This document shows, piece after piece, positions 23,972-35,020 of a DNA stretch of 64,000 bases. Positions within the stretch are counted from its first letter, which is position 1; every line of letters begins with the position of its first letter. The notes beneath the pieces are model-generated. The model was given only the letters and a program-made list of their open reading frames with translations. It searched no databases and was not told the DNA's origin. The translations under genes and the position numbers were made by a program. The DNA comes from Cladochytrium replicatum (taxonomy: Eukaryota > Chytridiomycota > Chytridiomycetes > Cladochytriales > Cladochytriaceae): positions 62,001 to 126,000 of the forward strand of contig JAHLKD010000112.1 in the NCBI GenBank assembly GCA_025526935.1, given 5' to 3'.

Positions 23972-26900
23972 ATGAAAAGAAAACAGACCCAAAACAAGAG
24001 GAAGAGGGAAGGGGACGGAGATCAGGCATTCAACGCTAAGAAGAGCAAGCAGAGTCACAGCGACAGCAACAGAAACAGAAACAAAAGAGAAAGAGATGAA
24101 CAACCGGTAGAAAAGAAAACGTGGAAACCACGAGGAAAGAAGCAGAATGACGACCAGGACGATGGCGTGTTCGAAGTAGTGCCAGCGGAAGTTGGGGACA
24201 ACAGCATGAATGATGACGAGTCTGCGAATGAAAGTGTCGACATGAACGACGATTCGGTTCAATCAAACTCTCAAGTGCGCAACGATGCAGATTCTGATCT
24301 CTCTGAGAATGACGGCGATGATAACGATGAGGGTGACGCAGACGAAGATGACGAAGACGATGGGGATGAAGCCTCAGAAATGCGAAAGCAGGTTCGCGCT
24401 GCAAACAGAAAAAACAAGAAATCCGGCGGTTTTCAGTCCATGGGTGTGTAGAAAGTTACAGTTAAGCCTTTCTATTCGCATATTCATCTCGATACTTCTA
24501 GGTTTGAGCCACAACGTCTACAAGGCCATCTCGCACAAAGGCTACCGCATTCCCACCCCGATCCAACGTAAAACCATCCCAATCCTCCTCGAAGGACGTG
24601 ATGTTGTCGCCATGGCCCGGACCGGTTCCGGAAAAACTGCCGCCTTTTTGATCCCATTGCTCGAAAAACTCAAGTCCCACTCGGCAAAAGTCGGATGCAG
24701 AGGATTGATCCTGACCACGGGTCGAGAACTTGCACTTCAAACCTTGAAGTTTGCAAAAGAGCTTGGAAAGTACACTGACTTGCGAATGTGCATGTTTGTC
24801 GGTGGTGATCATATCGAAGAGCAGTTCGCCGCAGTAGCAACAAATCCCGACATGTATGTGTGAACCAACCATTTGTACACTTTCTCTTACTGACTCGTAA
24901 TACCAGCATTGTTGCGACACCTGGTCGGTTGATGCACCTTATCCTTGAAATGAATCTTGGGCTTCGAGCAGTTGAGTATGTTGTATTTGACGAGGCTGAT
25001 CGGTAAGTCAAACTCTCCAATAATCTTGATTAAAAGCTTGACTTTGACAAAACTATATAGACTCTTTGAGCTGGGTTTTGCGGAACAGCTGCGTGAGATC
25101 CTACACAAACTCCCACCCACAAGACAGACCAGCTTGTTCTCCGCAACGCTCCCAAAACTCCTCGTCGATTTTGCGAGGGCCGGTTTGACTGAGCCTATCC
25201 TTGTGCGTCTCGACGTCGACACTAAAATCAGCCCTGACCTTCAGGTTTGCAAGATAGTTGGAAGTTACATGATCCAAATCTAACTTTCCTCTTCGCCTTT
25301 GCTCAACAGCTCATGTTCTTCAACGTCAAGACAGAAGACAAGGACGCCGCACTGATCCACCTAATGCACTACCAAATCCCCAAGGACTCCCTCACCCTCA
25401 TCTTCGTCGCTACAAAACACCACGTCGAATACGTCCACGAGCTCCTCAAACGCGCCGGGATCTCCAACACCTACATCTACGGAGCGCTCGACCAAGCCGC
25501 TCGTCTCCACCACCTCAACCTCTTCCGCAAAGGCATAGTGAAAGTCCTCGTCGTCACCGACGTCGCCGCGCGCGGTATCGACATTCCCTTCCTCGACAAT
25601 GTCATCAACTACAATTTCCCAGCCATGTCCAAAGTGTTTGTGCACAGGGTTGGGAGAACGGCGAGAGCTGGGAGGAGCGGGAAGGCTTTCGCGCTCATAT
25701 CGAGCGACGAGGTGCCGTATCTGATTGATTTCCAGATGTGGACGGGAAGGCCTCTGGTGTTGGGTTCCGATGATAGGAGCGTGGGCAGCTCGAGTGGCTA
25801 CACGACCGACATTGTGTTTGGGAGGATTCCGGAAGGGAAGTTGTCGATGGATGGGGAGCTGGTTGAGAAGTTGTTGAAAGAGGACGCGCAGATACAGGCT
25901 TTGAGCAAAGTCGCGGCGAACGGGAACAAGCTGTACTCGAAGATGAGACCTGTTGCGGCGAAGGAGTCCTATGTGAGGTCAAAGGAGATAGTCGGGAAAA
26001 TTGGGTTGCACCCATTGTTTGGTGAGCTTGAACCTGTAGTGCATTCGTGGTTTGTACTGAAAAAACGGATTTCTATGGTGTTAACAGTACGAGAGATGAG
26101 CGACGCAGATCGGAAGCAAGCCGAGCTGCTCAAATCGTTGACACAGTTCCGACCAGCTGAGGTGATCTGACGTGCGTTTTACGTTTATTTTTGGCTCAAA
26201 GCTCCCTTTCCAGACGATCTTCGAGGTAGGAAAACGTGGAACGAGCTCCGCCGAGGCTGCGGTGATGATCGAACGTCGGCAAAAGTTTGGTTCATTCATC
26301 GAGAAACACCGCCAACAGAAGCGCGACTCCGAAACTTCGAAATCCCGTTCAGCCGTTGCCCACTCCGCCTTCACTCTGGAATCCGCCAATGAGGAGTCCA
26401 TCCACGTAAAGATTTCCTTTGTTAACTATGCTTCTCCCTTCTTACATCATACCTTAACCTCAGGGCACCTTCACTTCCGTCCTAACGTCCAAGAAACCTC
26501 GTCCGACCACATTCCGAAACGACGAATACTACATCCCCCACCAGCCAAAAGACGCCAACACCGAGCGCGCATACAATATCCGCGCTCCCGAGACGTCGGG
26601 ATTTATGCAGAACATCTCTGAGGCTGCCACGGATATGCTCGGGGACGACGAAGACACACTGCGGCATAAGTCTACGAAGGGGACGCTGACGTGGGACAGC
26701 AAGCGAAGAAAGTTTGTGCGGAAGACTGTTGGCGCGGACAACAAGAAGATGATGAGGACCGAGACCGGGGCGTTGGTGCCTGCCAGCTTTAAATCGAGAA
26801 AGTATGTATCAATATTTGTTCCTCATTAGTTTCCCCGATTTGTCAGTTGAACCGCTGCAATGAGCCCTCCACTCTGGTTTCGACCAGATCTTCCTGTCAA

Positions 26901-27507
26901 ACTTCTACATGAAATGACGGAGAAGGACGTGGGTGGTTGGGTTACTAAGAGGCGGAAGAACAATCTAAGATAAGTCGGGCGGCGTGTCTGTCCGTGACCG
27001 TGCGCTCATAATTGCACTTAGAACATTCCAATATGTCACTTTGCCTTTTGCCACTCCGTTTCTTTATTTCTCCGATTCTCATCTGCTACTTCCAACAGGT
27101 TCGACGACTGGTCCAAACGCACCAAGATCTCACTCCCCCGCGTCGGCGAATCCGAGCTCGACACATCCCACATCCCCGCCCTCGACCCCGCAACATCCAG
27201 CATCTTTGGTTCCCGAAGACGATACATCCACACGAAGATCACCCCCGCAGACCCCAACTCGAAAGCCTCCGAGCGTCGTCGCAAGCGCGACGAAGGCATG
27301 ACGCGCAAAGCTGGCAAGAGCGAGAAAGGGGAGAAGGTGAAGATTCAGAAGAAGGGTAAAGTGAAGGTCGTTTTGCACAAGACGGTTGGGAAGGGCGTGA
27401 GGAGCGAGTTGAGGAGCGCGGGACAGGTTGCGAAGGAGAGGAGGACGAAGGAGAAGAGGAGGGAGAAGACGGGTCGTCCGTCGAGGAAAGGGAAGAAGGG
27501 GAAGTGA
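23972..27507 (+). CDS. DBP10: DBP10/DDX54-type DEAD-box RNA helicase
   Basis: The start [16 protein letters not shown] is at 23972. An acidic linker is followed by GGFQSMG, spliced to [20 protein letters not shown], the Q-motif region of the DBP10 subfamily. Motif I is ARTGSGKT (24624). The DEAD motif is [17 protein letters not shown], interrupted by an intron after DEAD-R. SAT appears as LFSATLP, and motif VI as [13 protein letters not shown] (25655-25695). The C-terminus has the subfamily extension ([30 protein letters not shown]) and a Lys-rich tail. At least six introns are visible (about 24448, 24858, 25003, 25242, 26022-26087 and around 26810-27100). Dbp10 acts in the nucleolus in 60S ribosomal subunit assembly. 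The usual PTRELA motif Ia reads TTGRELA here, a departure from the consensus. Confidence 0.88.
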
Positions 27508-27670
27508 TGATAGGACGTCGAAGAAAGCGTCGGTGATTTGCAGTGATTTGTATTTATTGAATACAAGTTTTGTTTGCTGTTTGTTATTGATGTGAAAGCC
27601 AACGAACAGCCTATGGATTTGTGGGACAGAAGTAGAATCGGCTCACTGCGTGATCTTCAACTGTCAGTGA

Positions 27671-28278
27671 ATGGCATTCAGAGCGCCTAACGATTCTGAG
27701 CACCCCGCACTTCTCGATCTGGCCGTCCGAAACCGCCCTCTTTTCTTAAGAAGAAGCCGATTCGCTTCTCGCCTCCATCCTCCGCTCCCACTCCTCCAAA
27801 TCCCCCAGGGAAAACCACACCGTATTCGTCCCATCCTCCTCAATCCAAGGCAAGGCATACTACGCTCCCGATCCGTGCACATCAGGTGTGATCAATCTGT
27901 GGTGGATGGGCGTGGACTTATGGGCCAGGAGATGGGATATGCCATGAAATTGTGAAAGTGTCGATACCAATGCTGAATGGACATGCCCAGCCGAACAACC
28001 GGTTCATTATCAACTCCGAGCTCATCGTGACGCAGCTATTTACCCAATCACAGAACGACGATGAATCGCTACTGGTAACTATTCTCTTCAATCACATCCC
28101 ATTATCGTAAGACTTAACTTTGCTGCGCTACGTAACTGTGCTGGCGCTTTCAACGGCGACCTTCAACTCGAATCTGATCCGTGATCCCTCCACCTTGTTC
28201 GCCGCGACAAGCAGCCAATCAACGTCCAACTCTGTGACGTACGAAGCAACAGGCTGTGCTTTCCACTGATCTCGCATA
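27671..28278 (+). pseudogene. degraded or misresolved gene of unknown family
   Basis: Plus-strand coding texture is clear but switches frame. An ATG at 27671 opens MAFRAPNDSEHPALLDLAVR. A second frame continues with EEADSLLASILRSHSSK and GKAYYAPDPCTS. A third carries GDGICHEIVKVSIPMLNGHA and NRFIINSELIVTQLF. A last segment ends SVTYEATGCAFH and a TGA at about 28276. Splice sites explain only some of the shifts; the change near 27745 has none, suggesting a frameshift. The family is unknown to me. The last ~17 codons lie in the inverted repeat. The other copy there (about 38200-38248) differs in one of these codons only at a third position (TCT versus TCA), which supports the coding frame at the 3' end. 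Confidence 0.4.
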
Positions 28279-28868
28279 CAAGAAGTTCGATTATGATACG
28301 CACTGAAACATCGATTACCATGGAACTGAGTGCCACAGACAATAGAGCTGAGTGCCAGAAGGTACTTTGAGACAAAAGGAACACTCGCTCGAGCCTATTA
28401 AAGCTCTGATCCGGTCAAAGGCGGTTTCCCCAATCGGGACGAAAATTCTGGTGTGTCAGATTGGGCCGCACTGCCGAAAACTCTGGTTTCTTCAAGACTC
28501 CCCCAGCGACGGGTGTTTTGGGCGGTCGGCCGACATTGGACTGTGGATTCCGAAATATAAGACCACTCTCGTAACCTTCCTGACAGAGATGACGTGCGTT
28601 GATTTTATCAATATCTTTCATGATTGGATACAGCATTGCGAAACTCGTTACAGGTGGTTTGGGGGCATCTACTGTACACTGGGTGAAAAGGATGGGGTTT
28701 CAATTCTAAGCATCGTCTGGGGACTTCGTGCTCAGTTTTATGTGGATCTGGACAAGTGAGAGGTAAAGAGAAGCAGGCGGCCAAAGAATGAAGGACGGCA
28801 AAACACGGTGAACTCGTGTTACGAATGCATAGGAAAAGCCGATATGAACAAAAAATTATAGCACGATA

Positions 28869-29687
28869 CTATTCTATTGTCGGTGTCTTCCATAATCCAT
28901 CGTTGAGCGAGTGGAGGTTATCAACCGCGATTCCCTTGTTGATCGATTTCCTATCAGCGTACACATGAGAAAAGTATGGTACAGCAAATCAGACGCATCA
29001 TACATATCGGATGTTGACATTTTGGTGATCCCAATGGCCAGAGCGTGCTCTTTTCCTTCAGCGTAGATTGCCACAATGGTCCCTTCCGGGACATCGGCTT
29101 CCGGTAGTTTTGCTCCGGGTGACGTGAGACCTGGGCACATGATGTTCGCCCCAGACAGCACAAACTTGATTGCGCCCTTGTCCACCTGCAATCTTGGAAG
29201 CATGTCTGGGTCTAAATAAGCGACGAGGTTTCAGAATCTCTTGATCAAAGTGAGAACACGCGGATCACGTACATTTGTGAAGGATTCGAAGATGGGGTTG
29301 GAATTGGCCGTCGTAGTGTTGGTAGAACAGAATTTCGCTGTTGATCGTGACGAGATTGATATGATCTTTGCTATTCAACCAAAATGTCATCAGATGGTCA
29401 CGCTCCAAAAAAACATATTCTGGAGACCACTGTGCACGTCTCCGGATCCGTACCATTTTGCCAAAATCAAGGAGGTTTTTTTGGGCAAGAGGTCGTCTAT
29501 GTAGGCCGAGAGCGACGGATACTTTGCCAGCACGGACGCACGGATGCCACGCTGCACCGACGACTTGACCTGGCTGTGACCGCTGACCTCATCCTTGTAT
29601 ACGAACCTAGCCATGCAAATCCCCAATTCCCAATTCATTCATTCCCGTCGGCAATAATTCACGATTTTCGACTTACTTTCTGAACAT
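28869..29687 (-). CDS. TMA20: TMA20/MCTS1-type ribosome recycling factor (left copy)
   Basis: The start MFRK at 29687 is followed by a short intron and [21 protein letters not shown] second intron falls near 29075-29105 of the spliced gene's middle section, and the protein continues [20 protein letters not shown] and [20 protein letters not shown]. The PUA domain has the hallmark [20 protein letters not shown] and [16 protein letters not shown]. The last exon ends [17 protein letters not shown] with TPTIE and stop at 28869. MCTS1/Tma20 pairs with DENR/Tma22. Together they promote 40S recycling and reinitiation by delivering or removing tRNA at the ribosomal P site. The length is close to the family norm of about 180 residues. 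The gene is divergent from ERV46, with 224 bp between starts. An apparently identical second copy is at 36773-37591. Confidence 0.9.
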
Positions 29688-29911
29688 TTCACGGAACACC
29701 GCCACACCACAAATCGGTGGCCGTTGGACATTCGACGACGAGACGGAGACTGCGGGCAGATCGAGAGGACCGGAATTCGAGGCACGGAAGCGCTTACGAA
29801 AGAGAATAGAGTAGCCTAGCGGAGGGGCAAGGCGTTCGACAACGGAACTACAAAACACCCGTTGTGTGAGAGAAGAATCTTGTCCATTGTTGGATATCGA
29901 CACACGAAGAA
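29688..29911. promoter_or_regulatory. bidirectional promoter of TMA20/ERV46 (left copy)
   Basis: 224 bp between the divergent ATGs. The whole stretch is repeated without visible change at 36549-36772, so both gene pairs retain the same promoter. Confidence 0.5.
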
Positions 29912-31439
29912 ATGAGTGGGCTGAGAAAACGTGGAAGCGGCGGGGGTAGCGGATTCGCCGCGACTCTGAAAGAGTTTGACGCATATGCAAAACCACTCGA
30001 TGACTTTCGGGTAAAAACTGTCTCTGGTGCAGCCGGTATGTTGCAGTTCGACCGTCCGCGTTTCCACTGAATTTGTGGAAATTATTAGTGACGCTGGCTA
30101 GCGCGATCATTATTTCTCTTCTCATGATTTCCGAGTTCGTCGACTGGACGAGCGTAACCGTCCAGCCCAGTTTGGTGGTAGATAAAGCACGGAAGGAGAA
30201 GATGCAGATCAATATGAACATAACATTTCCAAGAGTGCCATGCTATCGTGAGAAAACCTTGCAAAACTAGCATAGAGAACCTTCTGACGTTATTGTCTTC
30301 GTTCAGTGCTCAGTGTGGACGTGATGGATGTGGCGGGCGAACACCAGAACGACATTCTCCACGATATGTTCAAGGTTCGTTTGGATAACGCCGGAAGAGC
30401 GATCACGAAAGAGAAAGGAAGTATGTACAATCGGAGCTGGCGTACCACAATCGACTAATTAGCGTGATTTCTCAGGCTTGGGTCCAAATAAAGAGTCCGA
30501 AGCAGTGGAGAAGGCCAAAAACATTACCAGCGCCCCAGGATACTGTGGTTCTTGCTATGGGGGACAGCCACCAGAAAGTGGCTGCTGCAACACCTGTGAC
30601 GAGGTGCGCCGTGCGTACCTTGAGAAAGGATGGTCATTCACAAATCCAGAGGAAGTTGAGCAGGTTTGTTTGTCTCTGTGATCCCAAAAGTTTGTGTTAA
30701 TCCGCTACTGAATAGTGCGTTGGTGAAGGATGGATGGATAAGATGAAGGAACAGGCGAATGAGGGATGCAATGTGCACGGGCACCTCGAGGTCAACAAGG
30801 TTGCTGGAAACTTCCACTTTGCACCAGGCAAAAGTTTCCAGCAATCCAACATGCACGTTCACGATCTGCACCCATACTTCCAAAACTACCACTTTGATTT
30901 CAGCCACGAGATCCACTCGCTTTCGTTTGGGCAGTCAATAAACTTCCAAAACCCCCTCGACAGAATCTCAAAGGACACTGTCCAATGTAGGTGTTATGGA
31001 ATTTGGCTGAAGGTTCTCTAACAAAGTCTTCCCTCTCAGCTTACTTTATGTACCAGTACTTTACAAAGGTCGTTGGGACAAAGTACACCTTTTTGAATGG
31101 CACGACTATCTATACAAACCAGTTTTCAGCAACCGAACATGAGCGGGACCTCAGCCCTCGTCCTGGAATCCCCTCTGGTGGTCTCCCAGGTAACATTATA
31201 AACTTTTGTTTATATTTTGCATAGAATTCATCGTTTCCCGCTCAGGCGTATTCTTCAACTTTGAAATCTCACCCATGCTTGTCGTGATGACTGAGTACCG
31301 AAAACCTTTCACCCACTTCCTCACCGATGTGTGCGCTATTGTTGGGGGTATATTCACAGTCGCGGGACTCTTGGACTCATTCATTTACACTGCGGAGAAA
31401 ACCATGAAAAAGAAGATGGACCTTGGCAAGGCCATGTGA
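29912..31439 (+). CDS. ERV46: ERV46/ERGIC3 COPII vesicle protein (left copy)
   Basis: The start MSGLRKRGSGGGSG is at 29912. Exons then give LKEFDAYAKPLDDFRVKT, a first membrane segment (LASAIIISLLMISEFVDW), luminal strands (VDVMDVAGEHQNDILHDMFK), and the family Cys signature CGSCYGG..., GCCNTCDEVRRAYLEKGW. These are followed by GCNVHGHLEVNKVAGNFHFA, HDLHPYFQNYHFDFSHEIHS and a second membrane segment (FLTDVCAIVGGIFTVAGLLD) before the cytosolic tail. About seven short introns are visible. Erv46 with Erv41 forms a retrieval receptor cycling between ER and Golgi. The tail ends KKKMDLGKAM; the C-terminal signal should be compared with yeast Erv46. The second, inverted copy is at 35021-36548. Confidence 0.92.
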
Positions 31440-31516
31440 AGTTATTTTGTAGTGATTCCTTTCTTTTCAATCCTCTATCCCCTGTGGAGGAAGGCAAATA
31501 CATTGTTTTAATTTTT

Positions 31517-31742
31517 TGTTGGGAAGTGTGCACATGTGTTGTTGCAGAAGAGTTTGATTGGATTGGAACATTTTGCCCAGCGGATTTCTTTTATAGTGAC
31601 TTAGTGAGGCCTTGAGTTCATTTTCTACTAACAAAATGAATACAAGAAGAACGATCTCCAACAAGGATCTCCAGAAATTCCATCCTGTGAAACCACAAGG
31701 TAGCCTCTTACCATCCATTAAAAACAAGAAAACGACCCAACA
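31517..31742 (-). mobile_element. solo LTR
   Basis: A 226-bp element bounded by perfect 7-bp inverted ends, TGTTGGG and CCCAACA. It contains a TATAAAAG box near 31595. Its core (ACTCAAGGCCTCACT and its neighbourhood, with the preceding TAGTAGAA) is shared with the LTR at 20590-20939, so they belong to one family. No internal region is attached on the coding side. The flanks do not show an obvious target duplication, which suggests later rearrangement. It sits within about 12 bp of the left inner edge of the inverted duplication. Confidence 0.62.
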
Positions 31743-32769
31743 GTGATGATTCAAGACAAAAGGCTACCACAGGAGTGGGTAAGAAAGACTGACCTACATG
31801 TCTTAATCCATCACATGATGAAAGTCCTAAAATCCGATATGCCCAGAAGCCCAAACAGTGACTCACAGAAGGAAAATAACCCCAAAACCTCACAAACTAC
31901 CACCTGTGTGTTGCACTTGAAGTTGTGGTATCACCAATGCTGTTGTCGCTCAATCTGAGTGGTGCTTGCATGTTACACTGGGAAGCTGAATATAACCCTG
32001 ATAGATAACTTGTCTTCCCAATGATAGAGTGTGAAACATCCATACTGTCATTGCTGTGTGTCCTCCCGGATATCTGCATATGTTGTCAGTCTGCTGAGCC
32101 ACTCACTGAAGGTGTCGCATGCCTATCAATGTCAGGAGCCCAAAAGATAGAGGGCGAAACTTTCACAGATGTTGTTGTACATGTTGAAGCTCTGTCACTC
32201 CTCCAGCCTCTTAACCTTGAACATAACTAGCCAAGGTGTCAAACGTGCTGTTGGTGTTGCCAATGAAAATTGATACTGAAAGGCATAGCTGTGCAATCTT
32301 TGCTTCCACTGATGAAATGTCTTGCATATTTATCGCTGCTCTTGATTCGTTGATCTCACTTTTTGCTGCTGTCATTTCAAACTATTGGGGTACGTCCATC
32401 ACCTGTATAAATGAGTTTCACATGTTTATTTTGCCGCTGTGTAGTATGTCGAACGGAAGTCACCAATAGCCAGGATATTCCTAGCTACCAGGTCCATCAC
32501 CATCACCATATCCATTTGATAGAGATCACTGAAGTACCTTGAATGAGTTGAGAATGTGTCCTGGTGGACAGAATCCTATTGCTTGTTGTGTTTGTAGAGA
32601 GGTTAGCTGTATTTGATAGAGATCACTGAGAGAAAGTGTCTGATTGGACAGAATCTGGAGACTGAGTTATAAGACTTGCTATTATTAGGGTAGTACTATA
32701 TCATACATTCAGTTAACATTCCGGCTAAGACGCCGGGCGGCCCGGGCCTGTATCTTCCAACAACATACA
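31743..32769. other. spacer of the inverted duplication, left part
   Basis: AT-rich sequence with no gene. Two related blocks, each containing GATAGAGATCACTGA, occur near 32515 and 32617, about 100 bp apart, as a small direct repeat. A G/C-rich island (near 32730) directly precedes the gag-like remnant. The stretch is probably retroelement leader or flank. Confidence 0.35.
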
Positions 32770-33940
32770 TTACCAACACCATGCCTCGAACTTCAAAGAA
32801 GCGAGCTTTGAAAAAATCCAAACCATCAGCTGAAAGAGAATCAAGTGCAGAACTGGTGACTGCACCTGAAACAACTCTGGGATCAGGTTCTTGAGTGGAA
32901 GAAGCACCAACAGTGTAGATGTCAAATTGACTGGTCCTTCAAACAAGCTGGCACGACGTGGTACTAAAGGGGATGCTGTCTATTTATTCATCAACAGACT
33001 CTGTCCTGCTTCAGACATACAACTTTGGTATCAAAATTTCATAGCAAGCGGCCACAGCTACGACTGGGAGCACTTCATCAGCAACTGTCAAACAAATTGT
33101 GATGAAGGCGGCCCAAGATTTGTTCTTCAAGGGTTGATCGACCGACTTAACTCTGCCCCGCACTACTCAAAAACAGCAACAGGCTGAACAGCCCCCAGTT
33201 GCCAGTGCACCAAAACCAACCTCCCCAGATCATCACCATCGTCATACACTATGTCCAACTTGAAGAGCGAGAAGATTATCCTGCAAACTGATGAATTAAA
33301 CTGGATTTCCTGGCATGAAAAAATCCAGAGAATTGCAATTGCCCATGGTCTCATCTCATTTTTGGACGCAGACAAGGACATCCCAGGCATCAGCTTACGA
33401 AGCAAGGACATCCCAGGCATCAGCTTACGAAGCAAGGACATCCCAGGCATCAGCTTACGAAGATGGCACCTTCGACTGCAACTTCATCCCTGATGAAGAA
33501 TTTTTGCACACCAATGTGACTCAGCATCTGTTATTTATCCAGGAATCCTTGACGACTGACACCATTGGAGCTCAGTGTGCCGAATGGTACCATCCTGGCA
33601 AAATTTTGGACAACCTCAAGACTACCTACACTCAACTTGTGAATTCGGCTGAAACTGACAACAGTCGCAAATGACAGAAGCTTTACTCTCAGACTATGTT
33701 GACATCACTTCCTACAACCATGCAATCTGCAACAAGGGAATTTTGCTTTATCATCACCCTGTATTCAACTGGGCCAAGCTTGAGACGGAATCTGGAGCTG
33801 TTGTGCTAGCTACAACACAGCCAGACGCCCAACCGCTGCTAGGAGAAGCCCTTGGTTTTAACACTTCATTTCTCCAGAAATTTTCAAAATCAAGCTCTCT
33901 GTGGCCAATACAAATCAAGGCTGAAATTGCCTAACCAGGA
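32770..33940 (+). mobile_element. Ty1/copia-like gag remnant
   Basis: Plus-strand fragments resemble copia gag. A start region reads MPRTSKKRALKKSKPS, a later part has LQTDELNWISWHEKIQ (the usual [LI]...[NE]W..W motif of UBN2/copia gag), and then LHTNVTQHLLFIQES and HPGKILDNLKTTYTQLVNS follow. The element is partial and broken in several places. No protease, integrase or reverse transcriptase is recognisable after it. It is an old insertion in the centre of the inverted duplication. A 30-bp tandem repeat lies inside it. Confidence 0.5.
33373..33462. repeat. 30-bp tandem repeat, three units
   Basis: Three perfect head-to-tail copies of a 30-bp unit beginning CAAGGACATCCCAGGCATCA. The period is a multiple of three, and in the gag-like frame each unit encodes KDIPGISLRS. 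The array is short and inside the LTR-element fossil. Confidence 0.9.
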
Positions 33941-34954
33941 AGACTGTGGCGTGTGAGTGTTTGGTTTGTTCCACTCTTCCACTGTCTCAGCCACTCTAAT
34001 ACCCTCAACAAACAAAAAAGAACAATATAATGAAACATATACAAAAGACTGTCCAATGCATAACCCCAACAACAGTACCAAAAAAGCTCAAGCCCAAGAG
34101 AAAAACCTATTACCAGAAATCAGTAAACTCTGGAAAAGTCACACAGAATTTAACATAAACCGTATCGGACAAGCAGCTGAAGAAAATGACTACAAAAACC
34201 TTGGAAACCTTCAAATAGCAAGATATTGTGGTAAGCAATCAATTGAGAGCCAAAAAGTCTACATCTATGAAGACAACAGTGCCCGTGCTTCCCAAATCGG
34301 ATCGTGTTTACATCTGCACCGATCTTAACAAACATGTAGATCCGAAAGCCTTTGCCACTGCCCATCACGATCTATGTGTCTCAGGAATTATGCGAACGTG
34401 GCCGACTCTCTAATCAAAACTCTTGGACATATTCAGTTCACCAAACATTGTGACTCCCTCTCTCTCCAATCTCTAACAGATATTCCTTCTATGACATCGT
34501 TGTCCAAAGAGGGAGCTTCTTCTATGCGCTAAAGATAACATGTTGGTCAAGAAGAGAGAGAGAGAGAGCTGATATTCCACAGCAGTGCTTTAGTACTTTT
34601 TGGCAAAAAAATAGTTGTTCTTCCATGTTTTCTTCTCTTTATTTTTACATTTGTTCAGAGTGAGGGGAAGTGTGAAACATGCACTCTTCACAAGATTGAG
34701 ACTTCGCTACTGTCATCACTTATCCCATGTGCTCAATGTTGTGCAGTAAACAACACACATCAAGTATATGCTCTGAATGGTTCATCTCTTGAACAAGCAC
34801 TGAAGATTATCTCCAGCAATACTAAAAACTGAGAGAATACTTTCAAACTATCCCAAACGAGATCCATAATGTTGGATCAAAAGCTAATGGTTGTTTCAAG
34901 AATGTGATGCGCCCACATGAGCACACATCGTAACAACAAAAAAGATAGAATAAG
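33941..34954. other. spacer of the inverted duplication, right part
   Basis: Low-coding, AT-rich sequence with a short (GA)8 run near 34553. A plus-strand frame near 33957-34328 is Asn/Lys/Ser-rich and matches nothing I know. Close to the right arm (34905-34954) weak similarity with the flank of the left arm continues, so the original duplication probably extended slightly further in. Confidence 0.35.
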
Positions 34955-35020
34955 CAATGTATTTGCCTTCCTCCACAGGGGATAGAGGATTGAAAAGAAA
35001 GGAATCACTACAAAATAACT

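Larger units (their letters stand above)
28212..31505 (+). repeat. left arm of large inverted duplication
   Basis: This arm matches the reverse complement of 34955-38248 with constant coordinate sum 66460, so there are no indels across about 3.1 kb. Frames in both copies give identical proteins throughout 28385-31505. The first difference I found going outward is a C/G change at 28384/38077. Outside about 28310 the copies differ at several positions, and similarity stops near 28212. The arm carries the 3' end of an unknown gene, TMA20 (-) and ERV46 (+). Confidence 0.9.

Noticed and set aside
28415-28636. 73-codon frame (MLYPIMKDIDKINARHLCQEG) kept in both arms
   Set aside because: Conserved in both copies only because the repeat arms are identical; no domain and no splice context.
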